Positions 1 through 11,090 of a stretch of 64,000 bases of DNA are shown piece by piece. The DNA is from Schizochytrium sp. TIO01 (taxonomy: Eukaryota > Sar > Bigyra > Thraustochytrida > Thraustochytriidae), in the NCBI GenBank assembly GCA_004764695.1, contig SMSO01000008.1, forward strand, positions 657,001 to 721,000. The letters run 5' to 3'. Both the position numbers and the translations under genes were made by a program. The notes beneath the pieces are model-generated. The model saw nothing but the letters and a program-made list of their open reading frames with translations, had not been told where the DNA came from and ran no database searches. Position 1 is the first letter of the stretch. Each line of letters starts with the position of its first letter.

Positions 1-574
1 AAGTATTCATTTAAGCTATTTTTATGACTTCCTTTGCATGACTTCCGGACCAGATTTGCTTTTCCAACGCCTTTATTACATGATCCCACGCCTGTTGCAG
101 AATTCCTGTAAATGCTGAAAAATAAATCTGATCAGCTAGAGGTTGAGTATTAAGATAAACGCAAGACGCTGGGGAATGCTTGAAGAAAGCTTGGTAAATA
201 TAAATTTAAGACTTAGCGCTCTGATATCCTTAGAATTGGATTTCAGGACAGACTGATTCAGGTTGTAATGAGGAGACTAAGAAACACTGGGTTTGTGTTA
301 GAAAACATAATTGATGATGTTAGGCTACCTCTTCTCTTCAACCATCAGTTCAGGTTCAATCATACTTGATTCTAGCAACTTTGTAAGTACAATTTCAGTT
401 CCTGCCTATCTTCAGTTCACAACCACGTATCTGATTGTTCTGATGCTGCTCTAAATCCTTGACAGTGGAATGTCAAGAACTGTAAGTCCACTACTTCCTT
501 CAATTGAAGCTCTTAGCAGCAAGGTCGCGAGACGATTGACCGAGCTCGAAACGAGCGCCTCCAAAAAGAATAAG
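1..574. other. Intergenic DNA, no gene seen
   Basis: AT-rich sequence at the left window edge, downstream of the stop codon of the minus-strand frame ending at 575. Only short frames occur here. The minus strand would hold the 3' flank of the LRR locus. I see no RNA gene or repeat. Confidence 0.5.
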
Positions 575-1279
575 CTATCGGCTATGGTTTTGACATACAC
601 AATAATCTCGGTCCTTCTCGTTCAAATCCTCAGCCTCGAGGTTCCCTCTGATTCTTTTCATACTTCTCGTCGTTCTTCTCGATCCTACAAATTTCTTGTA
701 GAGATCTTCAACATCTACAATATTTGGTTTATCTGAACAAGAACTTATATACTTGTGTAGCTCACTGATTATCCCCGGTAAGATACTAGGCGCTACGTTT
801 AATGCATCACCTTCGGCATAGTCTTCAAATCGACGGATTATTAATCTTATTGCACAAAGTATTGTCAACACTTGGGCACTAAGTATATCCCTTCTGAGGA
901 CTTCAACTTCTTCATTGAGATCATCTTGAAGTTTGTGTGTTTGCTTTGCAGCTGTTTTGTATCTCCTGAGAGCATTGCAGAATGCATCATCGAGTCCTAG
1001 CTTGCTTTCAAAAGCACCTTCGTTATGTTGTTTAAAACATTGTTGTCGGGTCTCTTTATTTGTCTTATACTCTTCAACGCACTTATTAGCCTGAGTGACG
1101 AGATCCTGGTATTGTGAAAACTCAATTTTGCATGCCCATCTGGCAACTATTGCATCACTTATGTCTTGATCTTCTAACAGACTGGCAAGCTTTTCTTTGA
1201 ATACATTCACTATGGTCTTATTACTTTTCGAGTATTTAGCTAGAGTCCATAAGCTCATATCTTGCTCGATTAGTCCCAT
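575..1279 (-). CDS. Hypothetical helical protein frame continuing past an in-frame TGA of the LRR gene
   Basis: A 234-codon open frame in AT-rich DNA, beginning at the ATG at 1279. It is predicted mostly alpha-helical and charged in the middle, with a basic, Arg-rich stretch near the C-terminus. I recognise no family. It lies in the same reading frame as the last exon of the upstream LRR gene, separated from it only by a TGA at 1298-1300 and six sense codons. No plausible spliceosomal intron removes that TGA: the only GT...AG pair around it is about 17 nt and would shift the frame. It is therefore either the lost C-terminus of the LRR protein (nonsense mutation or sequence error), a readthrough extension, or a separate small gene. 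I favour the first. Confidence 0.35.
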   Translation of the reverse strand: MGLIEQDMSLWTLAKYSKSNKTIVNVFKEKLASLLEDQDISDAIVARWACKIEFSQYQDLVTQANKCVEEYKTNKETRQQCFKQHNEGAFESKLGLDDAFCNALRRYKTAAKQTHKLQDDLNEEVEVLRRDILSAQVLTILCAIRLIIRRFEDYAEGDALNVAPSILPGIISELHKYISSCSDKPNIVDVEDLYKKFVGSRRTTRSMKRIRGNLEAEDLNEKDRDYCVCQNHSR

Positions 1280-1297
1280 GCGCTCTTTTTCGATATT

Positions 1298-4200
1298 TCA
1301 CTTTTCGATGAGTATGGACGAGCCAGCCAAAGATCTTCTACAAATTTGGCATTTGTTGTCCAGCAAGCGCTCGAGAGAATGTTTGAAATATCTGGAAATT
1401 TGCTGCCGCTTCACTTGGACAAAGTAGTTTTGGATTGTAGGTTTTGTAAACTCCTCAAGCAAGACAATGCCGATCTGCAGAAACTTTTCTCTATTTCCTG
1501 CAAGTCCCGCGCGCGAGGCTAGGACTTCCTCAACAGCATTTGTGCTCGGCTCATTTGGCAGCTTTCTGAGGCAATGAGTAAACGAAGCAGTAACAAATGA
1601 CATGACTAAGTAAGCATCCAAAATATTCCAATCCAAAATACATAAGAAATTACTGAGAACCAATCATCAAACTATCAAGCAATAAACTTACGCAAAATTT
1701 TCGGAACTACAGGGACTCGTAACAGCCTTAACTTCATCTTCCTCTTCCTTCGGCTTTGGAGAGGGCTCGCTTGCCCCGTCCATTGAGACATAGGAAACCG
1801 TATCCGAGGTTTCGAGGTTTTCTCCTGGGATACATACCTTCGCAAACAATTCCCCGTTGGAGTCATTTTGCCACCAAATTCAAACTTGCGCCACATAAAT
1901 AAAGAATTATAACATTCGTGAGAATAACAATGATCTCATCTAAACATGGCCCCGAGATTCTCTCGAAAAGGTGAGAACCAGCAACCTCAAGTCTGCTCTG
2001 AAGCTGCGAGCAGTATTTGACTTACCAAATTTGAACAACACTGCATCTTTTGTGCAGAGCTCTGGCAATATCCTTAGCGCCCTCTTTGCCAATGTTGTTC
2101 TCCTGAAGACTGTGAATATTTAATTCCATGTGAAGACGACCCAGGCCAAGTTAGTATGTGAATGTCAATCTCGAGCGCTTTTGCGCTGCCATTAAATACA
2201 ACTGCCTCACGGTTTGAGGCTAATTCTGTATTATAAGGATATGCTGATGGGTCGCATATAGTTGTTTATGTTGGTAATCTCTGCTGTTATATTCTTGTTG
2301 TATATGTGTGCCAAGCTAAAGGAAACTTCGCTGCATGATTTTCACATAGATGTAGGAAAACGTACTCTAATACTGTCAAGCTCTTGTAACCCTTTAGAGC
2401 TTCGCAAAAGCCCGCCACGCCCTTCATACGAATGCCATTCTTTGAAAGACTGTGAGTGTTTCATTCGTTGTCCAAAAACTTAGTTAAGTTAGATAAGCGT
2501 TTTCAGACCCGGGCTAGCTTAGAACGCTGTCTCACAAAAACTCCGAAGTCTCCTATATTCGTAGGGTATTGTTATTTCTTAATTATTTCTTGGGTCTATG
2601 CACCGCTTTGAGTCTGACAAATTGTGCTACCCCTTTCTCAGAAAGTATGTTTTTGGTTGCCTCGAGGCTGTGCATCTCCTCTTCTATATATTGAAATGTA
2701 TCTTTCCATTGATGAATGTACCCCAAATATTTTAGGTTATTACATTCCACCAGTGCCTCAGCAATAGAATTGGTACCCTCCACGCCAATGCTGTTCTGAT
2801 CAAGACTGTGCGTATGCCATGCCATTCATTGTCGATAAATCGCAAGTTAGCCTAACGCTACAAGTCCCAAACTCCCATATTTGCACCATATCCCACTACA
2901 CCTAATGTATAGTATTCTTAGCATTTGATGAGTGAATATTTTGGTTCGTGTTTCTTACTTTGGTTTTGTGTTTGCTCTGCGGTCTAAACTGAACATTCTT
3001 GCATGCTGTCTCTATGTTATGGTGTTTTTCTCTCGCTGTTTTTCTGATCTAACAAGTATTTCATTTTTTTTCTTCGGAACATAGCTCTGCTTCAAAAAAA
3101 CGTACTACAGTTTTGTTAGGCTCTTGCATCCCCGTAGTACTTCAGCGATGGCCCTGGCACCTCCTTCGCCAATGTTGTTCTGATTTAGACTACGCCTCAA
3201 TTGTTGTCAATAAAAGTTAGTAGTTGAGTCCAATCAATTTTTTAGAAGCTGTGTTATCGCAGAAGATCACCGAAGCAGTTTTGCTAACCATCCTATATTT
3301 AAGAAAGCACCCATTGACCGCTTTGATTCTTGTTCAAAACTATCATTTGTTCTGCTGCTGAAAACCAATACAGGATTCTGTAGATAGAACGTACTAAAGT
3401 TGCGTCAGCTTTTGACTGTCCTCCAGCGCCTTGGCCAAAGCCTTCGTACCCTCACTTCCAATATTGTTTTGTGAAAGACTGTGTTGATATTGATCGTCAA
3501 GAAATTTCAGTCAGAAGCGGTCTACCTTTAACACGCCCATGCTATTGTGAGTGTTGTCTCACCTCACATCTCTGCTTTTGCTTTTTCAGAATCCATGCAC
3601 AGATCTATTCTGATCGTTTAGATTGTTATTATTTTCTTCACTGCATTTTGCTCTGCTCCATTTGAATAGTTTGTTTTGACTTATCACCCTGGCTAGGTGA
3701 GGTTCTTACTAGCCATGGTTTTTGCGTGCTCTATTCTTGGAACCTCTTTTCAGGTTACTTAACTCTTTGATTCTGTAATCCCTGCTTCACTTTGAAAACC
3801 GGATTTCATTTTTTGTTGTTCATAGGTATTATTCGTTAATTAAAGCGTACTTTAATTCCGATGGATCCTTGCATCCCTTCAGTGCCTTAGCAATTGCCTT
3901 TGCACCCTCGGTACCAATATTGTTATGCGAAAGACTGTGAGCGATTTAATGTATTCAAGCCAAGAATTGCTAAGTTATTACGTGGTTTCGATCTCACAGG
4001 AGCACTGTCTCGCTCCAGCTCACGGCCATTTCGCTTTTCTATATCTGGCTGACTAACTGTGTTGATCCAAGCATTATTCTCACTTCGGTAGTTTGCTTGA
4101 AGACCCTGTTTAAGCTTGTCTTAAGTCGTTGTACACTTTTAACAAAGAATAAGTATATACGTGTTATTGAACATACCTCAAAACTGCTAGGTCTTTGCAT

Positions 4201-4962
4201 CCCTCCAGTACCTTGGCAATGGCCATGGCGCCTTCTTCGCCGATGTTATTCTGATCAAAACTGCGAGTATAACATTCATATCAAGGAATTGCAAGTTAGC
4301 TCAATGTTCTGAATATAGACCTTCTGTGCTTCAACAAAACACCATCGCAGTCTTTGTGGCTGCCCGTTTTGTATCGTCAGCATATCATATGCTAAGTGAT
4401 TATACTAGTAAGGTGAGGAAAGCAATCCTGGATTGGCACAGCATGGAAATCTGATCACTTTCTTGTTTTGAAGTTTGCCTTGACTATGTGATGTCTCCTG
4501 ATAAAGAAAGGAAGAAGGTATATGTTCTTATCAAACTTTTTGTCAATATAACGTACTACAAACTTCTCAAATTATTGTATCTCTCTAGTACCCTGGTGAC
4601 AGCAATAGTGCCCTCTGTACCGATGTTATTTTCATCGAGACTGCCGTGACTTTATTTGTAGCTTAGACAATGCATGTCAGTCATTTACCTTCCATCTGAA
4701 CCGCTCATACATTAATATTGAAAACCAAACATATTCGTTATCTTCTCAGCATGAGCTTTTCTGATCACCCTAGTTCTTGGCCTTTTCATTGCTCAGTCCT
4801 TAAAAACTTCTTTCAGGTTGTCTATGGGGAGTATTCTGCATTGTGTCCTTCTACTCCAAATAATTCGATAAAACGTACTCCAATACTGTAAGGTCTTTGC
4901 ATCCCTCTAATGCCAAAACGAGGATATCGGTGCCTACAGCCCCAATGTTATTGTTCTCCAGG
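1298..4962 (-). CDS. Leucine-rich repeat protein, ribonuclease-inhibitor/NLR type, built from 84-bp exons (5' end not found)
   Basis: Spliced minus-strand gene. Nine LRR exons, each exactly 84 bp (28 codons), run at 4879-4962, 4557-4640, 4177-4260, 3851-3934, 3395-3478, 3106-3189, 2722-2805, 2366-2449 and 2026-2109. Each is flanked by AG at its 5' side and GT at its 3' side (often GTACG), and each splits a codon after its second base. Joined, they read as LxxLDLxxNxIGxEGAxxIAxAL repeats, the 28-residue RI-like LRR that forms a horseshoe for protein binding. Downstream, an acidic linker exon ends near 1691 with donor GTAAGT and joins in phase to a last exon at about 1301-1566, which contains a CxxC (sequence KCQICRR) and ends at TGA 1298. 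The junction between the last LRR exon and the linker is unresolved, and the 5' exons with the start codon were not identified. Introns are 205-372 bp. Confidence 0.75.
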
Positions 4963-6527
4963 CTGCGTTTGTTGAACAGGGGATGTGATAAACAACTAGT
5001 GCTTATGTAAAGCTCATATATAAAACATTAAAGGTGGATGACATGCTCGTCCTATTGACTCTCGTTACATACTATACTTCGGTTGTATCCCCCCTGATTT
5101 CCCAAATGCTTTTTGCCTCATTCATTGTTTTATGGTGTTGATTTCGAGCCAATTTGTAATTCTGTTCGCCTTGTCTTCAGCTTGTCGCTCTTAAGATCAG
5201 TGTCTCTGCTTTAAGTGACGATGACAACTAAGGCAAGGAAAATTCACGCGAAATATTTCACAAATGCATACGCATATCCACGAAGTACTTGCAGCGGTGA
5301 GATATCGAACAAGTTACGGTTTTGTCGAATGCACCCGCTGCTTTAATCTGAGGACTCAAATCTGTGGTTTTGACAAGGCTATATCTTCTTTCGGTGTGTT
5401 GAATCAATTTTTTAAAGAGCGCTGTATGTCAAAATTGAATTCTACAAATTGGTGGTCTTTGTTATAACTAGAACTTTTTGCAGATCAAGGAGAACCAAAG
5501 CCATTTTGAATGAGCCAGCGGAACTCGCATGTGGTTCACTCTAGATCTGGGTTGGACTGTAGGTATGCCAAGGTCTTCACCAAGTAGAAGAATCGGATAT
5601 CCTATTTGTAGTCTAGATAGGGTGAGAAGTAGTAAGCAACACTAAGGCTGCTCTTAGTCATCCTGCAAGTACTTCAAAATTAGGTACCTACAAATTCCCC
5701 TCTCGCTCCTTGGAAACTAGCTACTGCCTCATCGAACTATTTCTTGTTCACAGCTCGTTGGAATTTTGAAGAACCAAAATACTCAGAGAACTCTGAGGAG
5801 TTTGCATGGGTTTTCCCAACATCTGAAGACTGATTTTCTTTTCTTTTTTATTACTTTCCCCTAGTCTTAGCTATAAGGTAGCTAGCTATCTACATCATAA
5901 TGGTACACTCCTATCTTTGATGATGGGCTATCATTATGTGTATAGGCATCATGGTCAAAGCATGTAAAAACAATCACGTGAAGAGGTTTTGTTCGTTGTG
6001 TTAGTTCCTAGCAATCCAATCTGCCAAACTCTAGTTGGAGCCATGCTTAGTTTTACCCGAATTCTTATCCAAGCAGTGAAGGCATTGCGAAAGTAGCCTC
6101 CAACGAATGCGAGAGACTCGAATCTGAAATTGGATTAGCAAATTAATACCTCTGGGTATACCAATAGTAGATGCCTTTGCGCAGTTATAAAACAGCAGAG
6201 ACTGCTGGGGACACCACACGACATCAACTTGAACTTGAGTAGCGCTTGACCTAGCTTCATTAAAACCATCCCTTTTCGAGCAAGACATTGGAATTGCCTG
6301 TATCCAATTTGATTTGATCAGCTTGATCGCCTCAAGCAGTTGGTCCACTTTGCACGCTACTGCAACCGATAAGTCGTGCGTCCATCCTGGTCACATGGTG
6401 CGTCGCTGGAGTGTGTGTGAGTGTGGGTCCTTCAAGTTATACATTGGTCTCTCAGTAACTCCCAAAATCATGATCCAAGCTCGAATCTTGGAAACTGCTT
6501 GCACTTGTCAATTGTCCATAGCTCAAG

Positions 6528-6553
6528 CCATCCATCCATCCATCCATCCATCC
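6528..6553. repeat. (ATCC)n microsatellite
   Basis: About six and a half uninterrupted copies of the tetranucleotide ATCC. Confidence 0.9.
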
Positions 6554-7110
6554 ACATTAGCACATCGCGTGATGATGATTCTCTTCCTGGAGACAAGCTC
6601 ACCCGTGACAATGACTGCCTGACCACCAAAAAGGCCCTCGTCTCCAGATTAGTATCCTCTTTCATTGCCGTGATCATGAAACAGCACCATCTTCGTACTG
6701 CCGATGCTGATGGCTGTTTGGCCAAATTCTTTCCGGAGTGCGTGGTGGAAATTCCACATCTAAATTGGTGATTTGCTGTGAGTGAAAACAAACCTCGAGG
6801 GACTTTGTGTTGTTCGCATGATTTGTAAAGCCAAGAGTGCAACTAGGCAATGCTCTGCAAGTCCAAGTATCGATATGAGTTTGGCTCAAAGACCATTTCT
6901 CCAAAGTTAAGGCTCTATTAAAGTGTACGAGGTGAACGACCTTTCGGTTGCCGTTTTAAAGTTGGTTTGATTTGATCTTGAGATTATCGATAGAGCAATT
7001 CATTCATTTTGGCTGTAGGCAATCTAGTTGACGACCAATCTCGTGATAATTGATTCTCGCGAAGCCGATGCTGGTCCCTTTACTGATCGAGATGGGGAAG
7101 AAAAAAGAAA

Positions 7111-7160
7111 GGAACAGAATAGAATAAAATAGAATAGAATAGAATAGAACGGAACAGAAC
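7111..7160. repeat. (AGAAT)n pentanucleotide repeat, degenerate
   Basis: Runs of AGAAT with point variants (AGAAC, AAAAT) over about 50 bp. Confidence 0.8.
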
Positions 7161-8243
7161 GGGCGTTCTAGTCTGGGAATTCTAGGAAAGAACTTGAATA
7201 GAAAAAAATACGAAGAGATCGAACAAACCTTGAAAGAGAGTCGCTCGTTCTTCAAGGTCCTCCCACACTATGATAGCAACAAAAGAGTATCAACCTCTTC
7301 AGAACGGGATGAAAGATATGAGAATATGTACTGCTACCTGGCTTTATGGCAATGTGCAAACGTGTGCTGCTACAGATCCGGAATATGTTTCCAGTGAAAA
7401 CGTGTTTTTTTAGTTTGTTTTTTAATGATCGCATATCAGAATTTCTCCCGTTCTAATTGGGATCCACAATTCTTAAGTAGTGTGCTATCATTGTTACCGT
7501 AATGGCGTTATAAAATAATAATAATAATAAATTAGGCTATATATATATATACACGTATGTACATAGCATAAGAAGTTTTCTTTTTTCCTTTCTTATGACA
7601 AGGTTACATTCTTGTCAATGTTTTTGTTCCAATATTAAAACGCTGCTCTAATGAATGATTGATTCGAGTAGCACCTAGACAATTGGTTATAAGCCCCAGA
7701 GCCTCTGCCAGTGAACGTATTGAGCACTTTGTCGATTGTTGATGCAGCTTTCGAATACCCCTATCACTATGCAAAGCTGCCTCTGTTGTGGTGGGACATC
7801 ACATTTCCCTCTACTTAGAATAAAATATTTTAATTTTAGTTTCCAGTACCAATCAATATATGACAAATTAAATTATATAATTATAAAGAGACGAATTCTA
7901 GTTTCTCACGTTCTTTGTTTTGCTTTCCTGCTCTTCACTTCAAGTGCGAGGTTCGCTCATCACGGTACTTGCACATTGAAACTATACAGCTCATAAAGCC
8001 CTCGGCCCCAAGCCTATATTGATGCCGTATCCACGAGACCACGCCTATCTCCAAGTTTCTTGCATGCCTCTGAAGCCGATCTCCTCCACATTGAAGCGAG
8101 CGTTTCCGCAGGAGCATCAGAGGAAAACCCTCGGTAGATAGCGACTAAGTACTTCTACCGACTGTGTTTTTTAATGGTTAGTATAAATGACGAACGAAGT
8201 AATAAAATGAACTTTCAGGGAATGCGAAAGACAATAAAAGGCA

Positions 8244-9260
8244 GTGAAGGTAGAAGAACTCTGGCAAGTTTGGCGGCCAAATAGCTCCGGTGGTCGAGCA
8301 GCCAAACGTGTGAAGGTACAGAACCCCGGTGGGACCTTGTCTCGATCGCTGACAGAAACTGCCTCAAGAGCGAGCAGCCGTTTGCAGCTTTATGAACTTG
8401 CCTCGAAACCCAAACTCAGCGAGCGAGTCACTCGGGTATGGTATCTGCTGTCGAGGTATGCATGAAAACACAGGTTCTCTTCGTTCAAGTTCGCGATGAT
8501 GCCGGCGAGAACATCTTTGACTCCAATACGTGCGTAGCTTAAGGTTCGCGTGAGTCGTTCGCTGGCCACGACACAGCGCGAAAACTTGGGACCGAGCTCA
8601 AGTTCTTCGCAGCGACATTGATTCGCTTTGTTCGAGGTCCCTTCGATTCACAGTTCTCAGGCTCAGGCCGAACTCTAAGCTCGGCAGGTGCTTTTGCAAC
8701 AGGAAAGTAAACCCGCTGATCCTGTGGTGCGACGTGGAGGCCAGACTCGAGGTGCACCACGACGGCACTTGTGGCGGCGATGAATGTGATTAGGCAGTCC
8801 GTTTTCTTGGACGGGCTGCCAAAGATGAGGCTTGCTCGGCTGATCTCATGGAGTATCTCAGGCAACGACAGCCAAGTTATGGTTTCCCGAGGGAAGGCAA
8901 GTGCCCAAAGCGCCGAGTGCCGTTACGGTTGGCGAGCGTGAAGCCAGAGTGCAGCGAATGCTGGAGAAGGTCGGGCTCCTCGATGTCTGGCCAGTTCTTG
9001 TTTTCCATGCTGATGGTCCTTTTATCTACTACATACGTACTTTTTTCTTTTCTGTTTCACAAAAAATGGAGAAACAGAATGAATGAATGAATGAATGAAT
9101 GAATGAATGAATGAACGAAGGAATGAACGAAGAGCCCGAGCTGCGAGCTGGCGTGGTGCAGCTTCTCCGCGATGCAGTGGTAAGCGCAAGGCTTGAGGAG
9201 GCCACACAGAGAGCAGCGTGGCTTCGCTTTGGACCAAGCTGCCACTCTTATTGCAAGCTT
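8244..9260 (+). pseudogene. Decayed protein-coding relic, family unknown
   Basis: A GC-richer island in AT-rich DNA in which successive plus-strand segments look protein-coding but switch frame or hit stops. One frame runs from 8471 to 8708 with an internal TAA at 8540 and a terminal TAA at 8708; it includes the segment TARKLGTELKFFAATLIRF. Further coding-like pieces follow in other frames (for example one ending with a TAG near 8793, then 8901-9030). A (GAAT)n microsatellite at about 9076-9130 lies between two such pieces. I recognise no family. Introns could explain some frame changes but not the internal stops. It could also be chance composition; confidence is modest. Confidence 0.35.
9076..9130. 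repeat. (GAAT)n microsatellite
   Basis: About ten copies of GAAT, the last few with substitutions, lying inside the coding relic. Confidence 0.9.
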
Positions 9261-10249
9261 GGCGGCGGAATTCTGGCGCCATTTGTATACTGTGCCTCCA
9301 AATTATTCTGCTCCGCATTTACTTTATTTTTTAATGTGATGTTGTTATCTTTTCAATGTTGGAGTCACAAGTTTTAGTTTCTACAAACTTGAAGATCATC
9401 GTGCAAGCGATAGGGATGGAAATGCGCATTTTTCATCAGCCATCGCCGATGTAATAAACCCAAGCTGCAACCCATCGGCATTATCCATACACGTGCTGGA
9501 AATCGCAAAGGGCTTGCTGTCTTGACATAACACCAGCTTCGATGAACCTTGAGTGAATGAGTTCTAAGCAAACGCCACGAAGTCACGAAGTCTCGCGATG
9601 GTCTGTTTAAGAGAGGGCCTGTGATGAGAAGGGGCCGACACGGTACGCTACGCACTACCTAGTCAATAAGCTAGGACTCCCTTTGTAGTCAATCTTGCCT
9701 GGAGAAACGCAGCAGTAGCAGACGCGGCTGAGAAGCAAAGCAAAGCAAAGCCAATCGGATAAGGGCGTATCATATTGGATCAGACTCGTGCAGATGATGT
9801 GCAATTCGAGACGGAACCTGCGAGGATCTGTGCGTATATCAACAGAGCCGAGTGGACTCGACTGCTTTTAGCAATTCCTTTTATCTGTTCTTCTCATTAA
9901 TTTATTTTAAGTTAAAACTTTTTAAAGAAGTGAAAATAGGCAGACTCTAGCCTAGCCGATAGTAGGTAGGTACTAGGCAAACTGTGAAAACGGTGAAAAC
10001 TGTGAAAAACATAGGTACGTACCCAAACTCTGTAAACACTGTGCATGCAAAATGCTCATCATGAACTCATGTTCTCCATAGACTCATGCACAATATATAC
10101 ATGGAGGTTCGCTTACGCATGGAGAAGCTTAGACCTTGTACAACTATCTAAATTTATGTGTGCGCCTGCCTGTCGCGGCTGTCCTAGCTCGCAGAAGGAC
10201 CACGCATCCGAATAACAGGGTTCTGTCTTGAAGCCATCGCAATTTATTC

Positions 10250-10324
10250 CATTCACTCATTCGTTCATTCACTCATAGAAATGAATGAATGAATGAATGA
10301 ATGAATGAAAATGAATGAATGAAC
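10250..10324. repeat. Inverted (TTCA)n / (GAAT)n microsatellite pair
   Basis: A short degenerate TTCA/TCAC run is followed directly by about nine GAAT units, its reverse complement in type, so a hairpin can form. Confidence 0.8.
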
Positions 10325-10646
10325 TGGTCTGTTATTTATTTTAGTTTAACTTAATTAAAAAATTAGTCTAATTAGTTAAAATAACAATAAAACATGTGTG
10401 ATATTCATAATGATTTGCTCTGAAAGCCATATATGTATGTATGTCATGGTTTCGGAAAACCACCCCAAAATTAACTAACTAGCTGCACGTTGAATCTGAG
10501 GAGCTTGAAGTCTCAAAGATGGCCCGAAGGTCCAGATCAGTGCAGAAACCCAGCGAACAAGTGGCAGGTAGGCGTGCCGACACGTGCGTGAGCAGAGGCT
10601 TCGGCAGGGCCCAAGTCGATCTCAGAGATTGGGTGCTTGGTTTCGC

Positions 10647-10718
<72 letters not shown>
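10647..10718. repeat. (AACT)18 perfect microsatellite
   Basis: Seventy-two bases of perfect AACT repeats, the longest perfect tetranucleotide array in the window, about 370 bp upstream of the DENND6 start codon. Confidence 0.95.
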
Positions 10719-10780
10719 CCTTCTTTGACTGACTTTGAGGCGCTGTTTTATTGCAGTCAAACTTGAAAGAAAGAAGGAAC

Positions 10781-10955
10781 TTGAAAGAAGAAGAAGAAGG
10801 AGAAGAAGAAGAAGACAGAACATTTAGGTACCTACCTGCTTAGTAAGCGCGTAACCAATGCTAGCAGCCTAGAATGAAAGTTTCTTTCTTTTTCTTTCTT
10901 TTTCTTTCTTTTTCTTTCTGTTTCTTTCTGTTTCTTTTTCTTTTCTTTTTCTTTA
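10781..10955. repeat. Purine GAA tract followed by pyrimidine TTTC tract
   Basis: A (GAA)n purine run at about 10781-10815 and a (TTTC)n pyrimidine run at about 10881-10955 on the same strand, just upstream of the DENND6 gene. Such mirror-type homopurine/homopyrimidine tracts can form triplexes. They also create false open frames on both strands. Confidence 0.85.
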
Positions 10956-11090
10956 AGAGGGAGAAAGAAGGAACACTCAGTCAAGTTGGCAAAGAGAAAG
11001 GAAGAGGAAGGAGAAAGAAATTGACATTGATTGAGAGTCAAAGTCGATTGACATCAAGGCACGCGGCGGAGGGTGGCGCGGGTGTCGAGC

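Larger units (their letters stand above)
4963..8243. other. Intergenic/possible 5' part of the LRR gene; no firm gene
   Basis: AT-rich DNA. The missing 5' exons of the minus-strand LRR gene should lie here if the gene is intact. The minus frame 6031-6348 is preceded by a possible acceptor (TTGCAG) and has some protein-like character near its start, but nothing ties it to the LRR gene. Also present: an (ATCC)n run, an (AGAAT)n run, short AT-rich repeats near 7516-7552, and a palindromic TAGGTACCTA at 5681. A plus-strand stretch around 7194-7397 is weakly coding-like but has no ATG at its start. Confidence 0.4.
9261..11090. other. Gene-free upstream region of DENND6, rich in simple repeats
   Basis: No supported gene. 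It holds a (TTCA)n/(GAAT)n inverted pair, an (AACT)18 array, GAA and TTTC tracts, and several GTAGGTA/TACCTAC motifs (9961-9977, 10013-10024, 10825-10839). The promoter of the DENND6-like gene must lie in the right part. The minus frame at 9374-9655 looks like a random open frame. Confidence 0.5.

Noticed and set aside
2026-4962. Regularly spaced 84-bp similar units as a CRISPR-like or satellite array
   Set aside because: Units are diverged, encode leucine-rich repeats, and have AG/GT borders and matching phase; they are exons.
6460-6510. tRNA T-arm-like hairpin (CCAAG-loop-CTTGG)
   Set aside because: The first loop base is C rather than T, there is no A-box at the right distance and no acceptor stem.
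9022-9318. Minus frame with repeated SFIH motif
   Set aside because: Translation of the (GAAT)n microsatellite.
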